NCBI GenBank assembly: GCA_018435055.1
Contig: JAHDOA010000044.1
Coordinates: forward strand, 1 to 38,574
Direction: 5' to 3'
Origin: Pelotomaculum sp.
GTDB lineage: Bacteria; Bacillota; Desulfotomaculia; Desulfotomaculales; Pelotomaculaceae
DNA: 38,574 nucleotides
Below the pieces are notes generated by a model. That model was not told the DNA's origin. It was given only the letters and a program-made list of their open reading frames with translations, and did no database searches. Positions 16,284-23,032 of this stretch are shown here, piece after piece. Position numbers and translations under genes: made by a program. Each line of letters starts with the position of its first letter. Within the stretch, counting starts at the first letter, position 1.

Positions 16284-16312
16284 AAAAAGGCCAGTCTGGT
16301 TATTTCAGACTG
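16284..16312 (-). terminator. Terminator-like hairpin before the second integrase
   Basis: CAGTCTG (16292-16298) pairs with CAGACTG (16306-16312). On minus it is followed by GCCTTTTTGCTTT. It would end transcription of the 16474 gene, or attenuate the integrase message, whose start is about 35 nt further on. Confidence 0.6.
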
Positions 16313-16321
16313 ACTTGACTA

Positions 16322-16351
16322 GCTGCCTAATCTTAATTAGGTAGCGTTTTT
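16322..16351 (+). terminator. Second hairpin, with T tract on the plus strand
   Basis: GCTGCCTAAT pairs with ATTAGGTAGC around CTTA (16322-16345) and is followed by GTTTTTAG on plus. With the adjacent hairpin at 16284-16312 it makes a back-to-back pair that could block transcription from either side. No plus-strand gene is visible to its left. Confidence 0.5.
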
Positions 16352-16420
16352 AGGTTATGGATACTGCTGATGAGTTGTTATGAATCATGGAGTCCAACAA
16401 CGCCAATTGTTGGTACATAA

Positions 16421-16458
16421 CTTTTGCAGCAAGTTTATCAATCTTTTGCAGCTAGTTT
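16421..16458. repeat. 16-nt direct repeat next to the second integrase
   Basis: CTTTTGCAGCAAGTTT (16421-16436) recurs as CTTTTGCAGCTAGTTT (16443-16458), with one mismatch and a period of 22 nt, about two helix turns. Such spacing would place two protein molecules on the same DNA face. It lies between the integrase and the gene at 16474 and is a candidate integrase arm site or operator. Confidence 0.45.
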
Positions 16459-16473
16459 TGGCAGATTTAATTA

Positions 16474-16890
16474 TCAGCAATGCCAGCCTGTAGCCTCCAT
16501 CTCTTCAGTCAGGAATTCCTCCACTTCTTCGCCAAATGCTCCCGATTCCAGAAAGAACGTAGGAACATAGGAGTCATTGTAGACAATTAGCACCTTCCAA
16601 ATTGAACTGCCGTCTAAGTCAATTCGTTCCACGGTTTCAGGTACAGTTCCCAGCAAGCCTCTTTCTGCACTGTTTAGGCCAACTATGCTTAGATCCTTTA
16701 CGTTGTCACCTGGTTCCAGGACAATGATTGGGCCACATTGTTCCAGGGTGAATTCTTCTTCGGTTTCACCGTCACAATTAAACTCCATCAGGTCTTTAAA
16801 GTGTTGGCGAATTAGGTTGAGGTAGTCCTTTGGTAGGGTGTTGGTCTTCTCCAGTAGAGTGATGTCCGCTAGGGTGTTGATGATTCGCAT
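16474..16890 (-). CDS. Unrecognised element protein, paralogue of the 12867 gene
   Basis: This acidic protein has 138 residues. It begins MRIINTLADI and shares LPKDYLN, GDNVKDLSIVGLN, GLLGTVPE and LIVYND with the product of 12867-13286 over its full length, so the two are clear paralogues. It has no signal peptide, membrane segment or known motif. I chose ATG 16890 over one 12 codons upstream because AAAGGGG lies just before it and the paralogue starts at the same point. It is the rightmost gene that clearly belongs to the island. Two copies on one element suggest related but non-identical partners. Function unknown. Confidence 0.6.
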   Translation of the reverse strand: MRIINTLADITLLEKTNTLPKDYLNLIRQHFKDLMEFNCDGETEEEFTLEQCGPIIVLEPGDNVKDLSIVGLNSAERGLLGTVPETVERIDLDGSSIWKVLIVYNDSYVPTFFLESGAFGEEVEEFLTEEMEATGWHC

Positions 16891-16918
16891 GTTATTTCCC
16901 CTTTCTTGAAATAGAAAT

Positions 16919-16956
16919 AGCCCCACTGGTCATCTTGGTGATGCTCCAGTGGGGCT
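16919..16956. terminator. Perfect 11-bp hairpin in the leader of the 16474 gene
   Basis: AGCCCCACTGG (16919-16929) pairs with CCAGTGGGGCT (16946-16956). On plus it is followed by TTTTGTGC; on minus it lies about 30 nt upstream of the 16474 start. It may be a terminator facing out of the island or an attenuator in the leader. Confidence 0.55.
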
Positions 16957-17043
16957 TTTGTGCTTATTAAAGAATTAATTCTTGGCTTGTCGAAATTTGT
17001 AGGTTGTAGGTACCGGGTACCTTGCGAACGAGAGGCCTGCTAT

Positions 17044-17259
17044 GCAGGAATCCTGTTCGCCGAGTATTAACTGTAAACCCAGGAGGCGGTGCCTGGTTCC
17101 GTCCGCTGGCAACCTTTCATGCTCGTTTATCATCCTCATGCGAAGACGGTACCTGGCACCGCCTAGCTAATTTTTCATTGAAACCACCATATCCAAAAGA
17201 AATACATGCAAAACAGCCAACTCTTTACTTTGTCGAGCAGGAATCCTGTTCGCCGAGTA
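17044..17259. repeat. Repeat cluster at the right flank of the island
   Basis: A 23-nt sequence starting GCAGGAATCCTGTTCGCC occurs twice without change (17044-17066 and 17237-17259), and its CAGGA-A-TCCTG core is palindromic. Between the copies lies a 19-nt imperfect inverted repeat (17085-17103 with 17145-17163), with arms GGCGGTGCC and GGCACCGCC outermost. The arrangement resembles a small non-coding mobile or REP-like unit. The 16957-17264 gap holds no convincing gene. Confidence 0.65.
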
Positions 17260-17264
17260 CTTGA

Positions 17265-18011
17265 TCACAGTCCTTTTTCAATCGCTAAAAAGATATCTTT
17301 CAATGCTTTATTAAAGGTGATTAGCACATCTAGGCATTTTTCGAACTGTTTAATGGGTGGTTCAGGAAGTGCTTTTTCATTAATCCCATACATAATTACA
17401 TTTACAGGATCTTTTTCATTCTTAATACCAGGAGATACTTTGTTTACTTCCCACCGTGTCATTTCAGGATCAAATCTGTGGGTATGACCATGCCTTATTT
17501 GTTCAAATGCATCTAGCGAAGATTTCATGGTGGAAAGTATCACCTTAAATTCATCCTCATTATCTAATTTTTTGACAACATTTTTTAAATTTACATAATC
17601 CTTCCCCTTTGTATATGCCTCGGCTAGGTTAAGTTTCTTGTAGACATTAACCAATTGTGCTAACTTTTCCGCCAAAGAGAAAGCCTGATCAGCAGCATTG
17701 TCAATAAAATAAGATATATGCGGTTCATAGAACGGGTCAGTAGGATCTTTGCCATACAATCCTTCATTAATATTTTTTTGATGATAGGCCCATGTATAGA
17801 TAAGACTGGTGCAGAACTCAACATATTTCTTTTGTAACAAAAGTGCCCATTGAAAACTCTCAAATAACCTTTTCGAATCCTTTTCATTAGTTCCTATTGC
17901 TTTAAATATTTCCCCACCAATCCTATCAATATCAGGAAATTCAGGAATTTTTAACATACTATAGGCGTCATCTAAATAATTAGAATTGATATTAAATCGC
18001 AAAAAATCCAT
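17265..18011 (-). CDS. HEPN-like protein (Cthe_2314-type)
   Basis: This mostly helical protein has 248 residues. A conserved-looking IRHGHTHRFDPEMTRWEV segment at about 172-190 contains Arg173-x4-His178, the R-x4-6-H pattern of HEPN domains, placed late in a helical protein as in the Cthe_2314-like HEPN group. The upstream helices (about 45-80) contain aromatic residues typical of this fold. HEPN proteins can be RNases in toxin-antitoxin or defence systems, but many of this subgroup have no known partner, and no nucleotidyltransferase or antitoxin gene is adjacent. It sits alone between the repeat cluster and the flagellin, so it may be cargo next to the island. Ribosome site: AAAGGGGTTG. The family call is moderate. 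Confidence 0.5.
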   Translation of the reverse strand: MDFLRFNINSNYLDDAYSMLKIPEFPDIDRIGGEIFKAIGTNEKDSKRLFESFQWALLLQKKYVEFCTSLIYTWAYHQKNINEGLYGKDPTDPFYEPHISYFIDNAADQAFSLAEKLAQLVNVYKKLNLAEAYTKGKDYVNLKNVVKKLDNEDEFKVILSTMKSSLDAFEQIRHGHTHRFDPEMTRWEVNKVSPGIKNEKDPVNVIMYGINEKALPEPPIKQFEKCLDVLITFNKALKDIFLAIEKGL

Positions 18012-18070
18012 AATACAACCCCTTTACAGTTTATAAAACATGCCCCTTTTCTCACCACTATAAATATAAT

Positions 18071-18100
18071 CAGGAAGCCAACCTAATGGCTGGCTTCCTG
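18071..18100 (-). terminator. Terminator of the intact flagellin gene
   Basis: CAGGAAGCCA (18071-18080) pairs with TGGCTTCCTG (18091-18100), about 13 nt after the flagellin stop. On minus it is followed by the A/T-rich ATTATATTTATAG. The strong stem fits a highly expressed gene. Confidence 0.75.
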
Positions 18101-18112
18101 TAAAGGTAGCAA

Positions 18113-20947
18113 TTATCTGAGCAGTTGCAGTACGCCTTGAGGTTGCTGGTTGGCTTGAGCCAGCATAGCTTGAGCTGCTTGGGAGAGGATGTTGTTCTTG
18201 GTGAACTCCATCATTTCCTTAGCCATATCTACGTCACGGATACGGGATTCAGCAGCTGTCATGTTCTCAGAGGAGGTTCCAAGGTTGTTGATGGTGTGTT
18301 CCAGACGATTCTGGTAAGCACCTAATTGAGAACGCTGGGCAGAAACACTCTCAATAGCATCCTGAATTACACTAATTGCTGCGGAAGCCTTGGTATGATC
18401 AGATACATCAAGGGCAAACTCAACATTCTTGTTATCAGTTCCGTTTGATACGTTTTCAACTGCTACATAGGAAGCCACTTTACCATTCTTTGCGGTAACA
18501 GTACCACTGGCTTCTTGGCCGCTTACACCCAGTGCTACAGAGCGCATGTCTTTAATCTCAATAGTCATGCTTTGACCGGTATTAGCACCAATTTGGAAGG
18601 ATGCTGTAAATGTTCCGCCCACAACTTCAGAAGATTCTTGTGAAGCTGTCTTTGTTTCAAAAGACCAGCTAATGGAATCTCCAACAGCAAATTCTTCAGG
18701 ATCAAAAGTTCCTATGCTAACAACAGCCTCTCCTATACCATCAGCAGCTTGTAATGTTACATTTCCCTCGCCATTTGATACACGTACTGAAGACCCAGCT
18801 AGCGGTAAGCCAGTTGATTCATCAACACTACCTGCTTCTGTTAATGTAACTTCATAGTGTTGTGCATCAATGGTAAACTCAGTAAAATCATTAGCATCAG
18901 TATAATCTGCTTTTAGGAAAGATGCTCCAGTAGTAATTGTTAAGCCGTTTCCAAAATCAAGTGTTTGTGCAGCATCAGCAGTTGCTACAACACTTGTTCC
19001 CTCAGCATCTGACCATGAACCATCTGCTGCTTGTTTTTGGATCTTTACACTTGTATCAGCAGCACTATATATCATTCTATAGGTTCCAGAATCAAGTGTA
19101 CTTGAACCTGTAAAATCTATAGAAGCTATATCACCTGCAACCTGAGTTGCACCGAGCTGTCCCACGGTTGCAGTGCTTTCCACATAATTAATAGTTACCT
19201 TATGTTCCCCATCAGCTAATCCCTTTGCAGAGGTAACAGCTTCTCCTTCTAATTTGTTACTTCCATAGGTCTCAGTTACATTTACTGTAGCATTATTTCC
19301 AATTTTGATATCATTGCCAGCTATTCCAGCAGTTTTAGCTGTAACAACTAACTTGCTTCCTGATTGGGTAACAAATATACTATCAAAGGCACTCTTATCG
19401 GAACCATATGTTGGTTTACTGGTAGCAGTGGACGCTGTTACCGTATCTGCTGCAGCACCTGAGAATGCATCTACAATTTTAGCAACTATTTGCTCTGATG
19501 TTCTAGCTCCATTTAAATCAACTGCGAAGTCTGCTTCTCCTTCATAACTTCCATTAGCGCTATCATAGAAGTCTACTGTCTTTCCATCAAGAACGATTCC
19601 TGAACCTACTAAATCTGAAACCTTAACATTTGTGAAGTCGATTTCTTCAGTTGCATTTGTACCTATAGCACCAGTATTACCTGTAGGGTCTACCCCTGAA
19701 CCAAGAGTAATTGTGGAAGCATCAACAATATTAGCAATCGTAGCTCCAGAACTTAGGTCCATTGTCGCTAATGCATTTGCTCCATAACCCTGGTCCTCTA
19801 GAACATCATTAATTTTAGCTGTTAAGTTTGTAGCAGTTGTCGTTGCAGTCACACCTGACCAATCTGCAGATACAAGAACTGTATTATTATCTGAGTCCCA
19901 TGATGCTGTTACAGCATCCGCAGCAGCGGTTCCGTCATCTACGAACTTAACTTTAACTCCATTTAAATCTGTCCCAACATTAGTTGCAGTTAACACTATT
20001 GCTTTTGCTTCAGAATCATTTACAGAACCAGTAGACTTAACTCCGCCACCAACCATTACGTCCATGTTTTGAGTTACAGATACTTTTCCAGTGGTACCTG
20101 CACCTTGAAGTATACCATCTGCGGTTATGGAAAGTGCATCTGCAGAAATTGTGAGTGCAGCACTTGTAAGGGATACACTATAATTGTTCTTCAAAGAGGG
20201 ATCAGCATTAATAACTTTATTTAACTCATTCTTTACTAATCCGGCTATAGTAGTATTTGTCTTGGTATCAGATATACCTATTGTGATTGTATCTTCTTCA
20301 GTAGTACTTTCTGCATTTGTTTTGGTATTATCAAATTGTACCTTTAATGTTCTGTCACCAATTGTTATATTGAAACTTTCTCCATCATCGGCAGCTTGTA
20401 AAGTATCAAAGGTAATAGTTGCTTTTGCTAACTGCTCCTTAGCACCTTCCCCACCTTTTAATTCAATCGGGACATCTAATCCATTTGCAGAAATTTTACT
20501 TGAAGCACCAGAAACAGTTGGATCTACTCCGCCACCATTCAGTAATTTCTGGGTGTTGAACTCTGTGGTGTTACCGATTCGGTTAATTTCAGAAGTCAAT
20601 TGGTTGATTTCCTTCTGGATCTCTTCACGGTCAACGTTAACATTTGTATCATTGGCTGCCTGGTCAGCTAATTCACGCATACGCTGCAGAATGCTGTGAG
20701 TCTCGTTCAAAGCACCTTCTGCAGTTTGAACCATTGAGATACCATCCTGAGCATTACGAGAAGCTTGATCCAGTCCACGGATCTGGGCACGCATCTTTTC
20801 AGAGATGGCCAGACCTGCAGCATCATCACCGGCTTTGTTGATGCGTAACCCTGAGGATAATTTCTCTAAAGCTTTCTGACCATTGGTGCTGTTGGTATTT
20901 AACTGACGATAAGTGTTCAACGCTGCGATGTTGTGGTTGATAATCAT
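18113..20947 (-). CDS. fliC: Flagellin, large form with extended surface domain
   Basis: The main filament subunit, 944 residues, about three times the size of a minimal flagellin. Residues 1-145 are the conserved D0/D1 helices starting MIINHNIAALNTYRQL, with [19 protein letters not shown] and the ITSEINRI-like segment. The last 150 residues are the C-terminal D1/D0 helices ending QPQGVLQLLR. The middle of about 650 residues is Thr/Ser/Ala/Val/Asp-rich beta-type sequence and should form the exposed D2/D3 part. It is exported by the flagellar type III apparatus and has no signal peptide. The ATG at 20947 follows GGAGGA. Upstream are a CsrA-type hairpin and a SigD promoter, and csrA/fliW lie just before it. 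This is the intact counterpart of the truncated, intron-containing flagellin at 611-3391. It has no intron. Confidence 0.95.
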   Translation of the reverse strand: MIINHNIAALNTYRQLNTNSTNGQKALEKLSSGLRINKAGDDAAGLAISEKMRAQIRGLDQASRNAQDGISMVQTAEGALNETHSILQRMRELADQAANDTNVNVDREEIQKEINQLTSEINRIGNTTEFNTQKLLNGGGVDPTVSGASSKISANGLDVPIELKGGEGAKEQLAKATITFDTLQAADDGESFNITIGDRTLKVQFDNTKTNAESTTEEDTITIGISDTKTNTTIAGLVKNELNKVINADPSLKNNYSVSLTSAALTISADALSITADGILQGAGTTGKVSVTQNMDVMVGGGVKSTGSVNDSEAKAIVLTATNVGTDLNGVKVKFVDDGTAAADAVTASWDSDNNTVLVSADWSGVTATTTATNLTAKINDVLEDQGYGANALATMDLSSGATIANIVDASTITLGSGVDPTGNTGAIGTNATEEIDFTNVKVSDLVGSGIVLDGKTVDFYDSANGSYEGEADFAVDLNGARTSEQIVAKIVDAFSGAAADTVTASTATSKPTYGSDKSAFDSIFVTQSGSKLVVTAKTAGIAGNDIKIGNNATVNVTETYGSNKLEGEAVTSAKGLADGEHKVTINYVESTATVGQLGATQVAGDIASIDFTGSSTLDSGTYRMIYSAADTSVKIQKQAADGSWSDAEGTSVVATADAAQTLDFGNGLTITTGASFLKADYTDANDFTEFTIDAQHYEVTLTEAGSVDESTGLPLAGSSVRVSNGEGNVTLQAADGIGEAVVSIGTFDPEEFAVGDSISWSFETKTASQESSEVVGGTFTASFQIGANTGQSMTIEIKDMRSVALGVSGQEASGTVTAKNGKVASYVAVENVSNGTDNKNVEFALDVSDHTKASAAISVIQDAIESVSAQRSQLGAYQNRLEHTINNLGTSSENMTAAESRIRDVDMAKEMMEFTKNNILSQAAQAMLAQANQQPQGVLQLLR

Positions 20948-20955
20948 CTTTTCAT

Positions 20956-20994
20956 TCCTCCATGAATTTTATTTTTCCGCCGCTTCCATGCGGC
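20956..20994 (-). promoter_or_regulatory. Candidate CsrA binding sites in the flagellin leader
   Basis: On minus the leader forms GCCGC-ATGGAA-GCGGC (20994-20979), a 5-bp stem showing GGA in a six-base loop, the classic CsrA target. A second GGA lies in the ribosome site (ATGGAGGAAT, near 20953-20962). In Bacillus subtilis, CsrA represses hag through one leader hairpin and the ribosome site in just this way, and FliW relieves it. Both partner genes are about 1 kb upstream here. Confidence 0.75.
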
Positions 20995-21041
20995 AGTTGT
21001 TTTCCGGGTCGGCCGCCCCGGAAAAATCGTTACTATTATCT

Positions 21042-21068
21042 ATATCGGCACTGTGCGCTGATAATTTA
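21042..21068 (-). promoter_or_regulatory. SigD (sigma-28) promoter of the flagellin gene
   Basis: TAAA (21068-21065), a 15-nt spacer and GCCGATAT (21049-21042) match the sigma-28 consensus TAAA-N15-GCCGATAA at all but one base. It lies about 95 nt upstream of the flagellin start. Confidence 0.88.
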
Positions 21069-21155
21069 TCCTAATTTGGTCCTATTTTAAAAAAAAATGC
21101 GCCCGGGGGCACGTTTTTAGAGATAGAGTGGTATTGCGACGTTTTGATGTAATTG

Positions 21156-21203
21156 CTCCTGTTTTGATGCAGGGCGGGCTTTAGCCCGCCATTCCAGCAG
21201 GAG
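21156..21203. repeat. Nested palindrome, REP-like
   Basis: GGCGGGCT-TT-AGCCCGCC (21173-21190) sits inside outer arms CTCCTG (21156-21161) and CAGGAG (21198-21203). Its shape resembles the other palindromic repeats of the window at 22970 and 29878. Confidence 0.6.
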
Positions 21204-21212
21204 ATTATACCT

Positions 21213-21237
21213 CGACCCACGACCCAAAGGAATACCC
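21213..21237 (-). repeat. Fragment of the GGGGACA-associated dispersed repeat
   Basis: On minus this contains GGGTATTCCTTTGGGTCG, the core also found in the longer copies at 25456-25590 and 29950-30073. Here the GGGGACA arms are missing. Confidence 0.5.
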
Positions 21238-21257
21238 GTTAGAACTGTCGCAAGAGA

Positions 21258-21291
21258 GAGAGGCGTTGTCCCGCTTGGGGCAGCGCCTCTC
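21258..21291 (-). terminator. Hairpin behind the toxin remnant
   Basis: GAGAGGCG (21258-21265) pairs with CGCCTCTC (21284-21291). It begins about 25 nt after the toxin stop on minus. The run after it is CT-rich rather than pure T, so termination strength is uncertain. Confidence 0.5.
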
Positions 21292-21315
21292 CAAATGATT
21301 TATCAGGGTTTGCAG

Positions 21316-21510
21316 TTATTTACCTAAAACGCTCTTGTCGTCACCTTGCCGACAATCCTGTATATCATCAACAAACACTTGGTTACCATTGACCTGATAA
21401 ACGATCCGATACCTTTTGTTTGATAGTATATAGTGGTCAAAATGGTCAAACATCCTGTCATTTGCGCCGGATGAAATAATTACCTGATATACCTTTTCAT
21501 TGCGCTCCAT
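21316..21510 (-). pseudogene. RelE/ParE-family toxin with internal deletion
   Basis: This protein has 64 residues, versus about 85-105 for the family. The start (YQVIISSGANDRMFDHFD) matches the first strand and helix of RelE/ParE toxins, and the end (SNKRYRIVYQVNGNQVFVDDIQDCRQ) matches the last strands. The middle, about 30-40 residues with the second helix and first central strands, is missing without a frameshift. This looks like an in-frame deletion that should remove toxicity; it is therefore called a pseudogene, although the frame is open. It overlaps the antitoxin gene by 14 nt, the standard arrangement. A truncated toxin kept with its antitoxin could serve as a decoy, but drift is simpler. 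Confidence 0.65.
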
Positions 21511-21787
21511 GCTCCGCTCCCCTGGCGATTGCTTCCCTCATGTTCTTTTCGAACTGTTCAACCGTATATCCTTGGGTTCCAAGTAAATGGGAACGTTCCG
21601 AAGCAAGCAAACGCCCGGCTGTCGCCCAATCGTCCTCGCGCCGGTTAAATGTTTCCAGATCCATGATAACTGTATCACCGACGCCATTTTTCGTTAAAAA
21701 TACAGGCTCTTTCGTTTTACGGCAAATATCAGCGACGCTGTTGTAATTTTTCCGAAGCTCACTGGACGGCCTGATTATTGTACCCAT
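21497..21787 (-). CDS. Phd/YefM-family antitoxin
   Basis: The antitoxin has 96 residues from the chosen ATG. The N-terminal MGTIIRPSSELRKNYNSVADIC, followed by EPVFLTKNGVGDTVIMDLETF, is the DNA-binding Phd/YefM fold: a strand with SSELR, a helix, and the TKNG...VIMD hairpin. The C-terminal part (EQFEKNMREAIARG) would wrap a RelE-type toxin. I prefer ATG 21787, preceded by GGGGGGTTAAG, over an upstream TTG. Its partner directly downstream is truncated, so the pair is probably no longer a working addiction module, though the antitoxin may still repress its own promoter. The pair sits between csrA and the flagellin leader, which are adjacent in many Firmicutes, so it looks inserted. Confidence 0.85.
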   Translation of the reverse strand: MGTIIRPSSELRKNYNSVADICRKTKEPVFLTKNGVGDTVIMDLETFNRREDDWATAGRLLASERSHLLGTQGYTVEQFEKNMREAIARGAEHGAQ

Positions 21788-21862
21788 TTTTCTTAACCCC
21801 CCGAAGGTCAAATTTATATCAATATTATACCCTTATAAGACTAATATAACAACGCGCATTTT

Positions 21863-22096
21863 TTATGTATTTTTTTTACCGCCTTTTTTCAGCAGCCGCC
21901 TTGCTTCCTCAATGCCGGTAACAGCCTGGGTGTTTTCCTCCTGCAGCAAGCGATAAATCTCCTCCCGGAATATTTCCAGGCGGGGCGGGGCCTCTATGCC
22001 CAAACGCACCGTCTCCCCGGTCACTTCAGCCACAACTATTTTTATGTCCCCGCCGATCATGATCGACTGTCCTTTTTTGCGGGCCAGCACCAGCAT
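21863..22096 (-). CDS. csrA: CsrA, carbon storage / flagellin translation regulator
   Basis: This RNA-binding repressor has 77 residues. MLVLARKKGQSIMIGGDIKI and VRLGIEAPPRLEIFREEIY are diagnostic: five strands per chain form the dimer that grips GGA in hairpin loops. The conserved Arg in RKKGQS and in PRLEIFREEI are present. The start is ATG 22096, two bases after the fliW stop codon, which fixes it and implies coupled translation; a longer frame reading through from upstream is only a shadow in fliW. Its target is very probably the hairpin in the flagellin leader at 20979-20994. The last 15 residues (RRLLKKGGKKNT) are a basic tail that is longer than in many homologues. Confidence 0.95.
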   Translation of the reverse strand: MLVLARKKGQSIMIGGDIKIVVAEVTGETVRLGIEAPPRLEIFREEIYRLLQEENTQAVTGIEEARRLLKKGGKKNT

Positions 22097-22098
22097 TT

Positions 22099-22548
22099 TC
22101 AGCGCACCCCCGCTTCGCCGTCTTGTTCCAGGGGCAGCGGGGCGCGGTAGGAATAGCGCCGGTCGTGCAAAACCACCTGCTTGGCCCGGAGGCGTTCCGT
22201 ATTGATCACCAGCGGGGCCAGCAGGTTGACAGTCGCGGCGCCGATGCCCCTGCTCGTGTTCACCGTGCACAGGACCGCTATCTGCTTTTGATCGGCAATA
22301 TGGAGTTGGCCGGCGGCCTCACTGTCCAGATTAAATTCATAGTCTTTAAATATCACAAAAGGATTTACCAGCAGCAGCCCTATTTCAGGCCGGCTGTTGG
22401 AACGCATGTAATAAAAAGGGGAGTCCTTTTCCAGCGGGTTGAGGATAAATTCCCGGTGATCTTCCAATCCAGGAAGCCCCCAGGGAAAGGATATGATCAG
22501 ATCGCCTGCAAAACCCCTGTTTTTATTGATTTCTGTGATTGCCCCCAT
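22099..22548 (-). CDS. fliW: FliW, flagellar assembly factor and CsrA antagonist
   Basis: This protein has 149 residues. The pattern FPWGLPGLEDHREFIL, PFYYMRS, LLLVNPFVIFKDYEF and VNLLAPLVINTERLRAKQVVL is the FliW signature. In Bacillus, FliW binds either flagellin or CsrA: when flagellin is exported, free FliW captures CsrA and releases flagellin translation. The adjacent csrA and flagellin genes fit that three-part switch. I chose ATG 22548 because GGGAGGG precedes it; a further 17 codons upstream would overlap the previous gene. Length and motif coverage are normal. Confidence 0.93.
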   Translation of the reverse strand: MGAITEINKNRGFAGDLIISFPWGLPGLEDHREFILNPLEKDSPFYYMRSNSRPEIGLLLVNPFVIFKDYEFNLDSEAAGQLHIADQKQIAVLCTVNTSRGIGAATVNLLAPLVINTERLRAKQVVLHDRRYSYRAPLPLEQDGEAGVR

Positions 22549-22591
22549 TAATAACCCTCCCTGACAAAAAAGTGACCCGGCGGCCACCTCT

Positions 22592-22939
22592 TTATGCATA
22601 CCCGTTTAAATGCCTTCCTCCCTTTTCTTCCATTTGTTCCAGCCAGGCTTCGGCTTCCTCCAGGGTGAATTCCCGGCTGCTCCCGGTGCGCCGGTCCCTG
22701 GCCTTAATTTTTGGCTTGTCTTTTTTAATTAAGGCAAAGTCCAGGGGCTGGTTGTACATTTCCGCCGTCCGGCGCATCCGTTCCAGTGCTTTATTCAGTT
22801 CATACCTCATCCTGCGCAGGGCCAGATCTTCGCTTTGCAGCAATTCCTCGCCGACTGTCGTTTTCAGGCGCGCGGCGTCCAAGGTGCGCGCCGCTTCCTG
22901 GGCGACGATAGACTGCAGTCCGCCGGCGCCGATTTTCAT
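22592..22939 (-). CDS. Unrecognised small protein of the flagellar operon, weakly FlaG-like
   Basis: This charged, helical protein has 115 residues, encoded between flgL and fliW; Bacillus has yviE (DUF6470) at this place. This protein is shorter. Its C-terminal half (LDFALIKKDKPKIKARDRRTG, then a helix EFTLEEAEAWLEQMEE) is faintly like the FlaG pattern of a strand pair followed by a short helix, but the match is too weak to name. No signal peptide or membrane segment. ATG preceded by AAGGGGTGG. Operon position suggests a role in filament or hook-cap assembly. Confidence 0.55.
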   Translation of the reverse strand: MKIGAGGLQSIVAQEAARTLDAARLKTTVGEELLQSEDLALRRMRYELNKALERMRRTAEMYNQPLDFALIKKDKPKIKARDRRTGSSREFTLEEAEAWLEQMEEKGGRHLNGYA

Positions 22940-22969
22940 GGCTAACCACCCCTTATTTTATCTAAGGGC

Positions 22970-22991
22970 TTGTGCGGCTGAAGCCGCACAA
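22970..22991. repeat. Perfect palindrome between flgL and the small flagellar gene
   Basis: TTGTGCGGCT-GA-AGCCGCACAA is a perfect 10-bp stem. Its core TGCGGCTGAAG recurs in the palindrome at 29878-29926, so it is a member of a dispersed REP-like family, not only a terminator for flgL. Confidence 0.65.
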
Positions 22992-23032
22992 ACAGAAGGC
23001 ATATCCGTGCCTCTCCAGCCCCAACTGCTTTC

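Noticed and set aside
3568-16956. Complete prophage or conjugative element
   Set aside because: No capsid, portal, terminase, tail, lysis, relaxase or type IV secretion gene is visible.
17044-17259. CRISPR array
   Set aside because: There are only two identical 23-nt repeats, separated by 170 nt, with no regular spacers and no cas genes.
22097-22270. A longer csrA frame starting at 22270
   Set aside because: The extra 58 residues lie inside fliW in another frame; true CsrA starts at MLVLARKKG, two bases after fliW.
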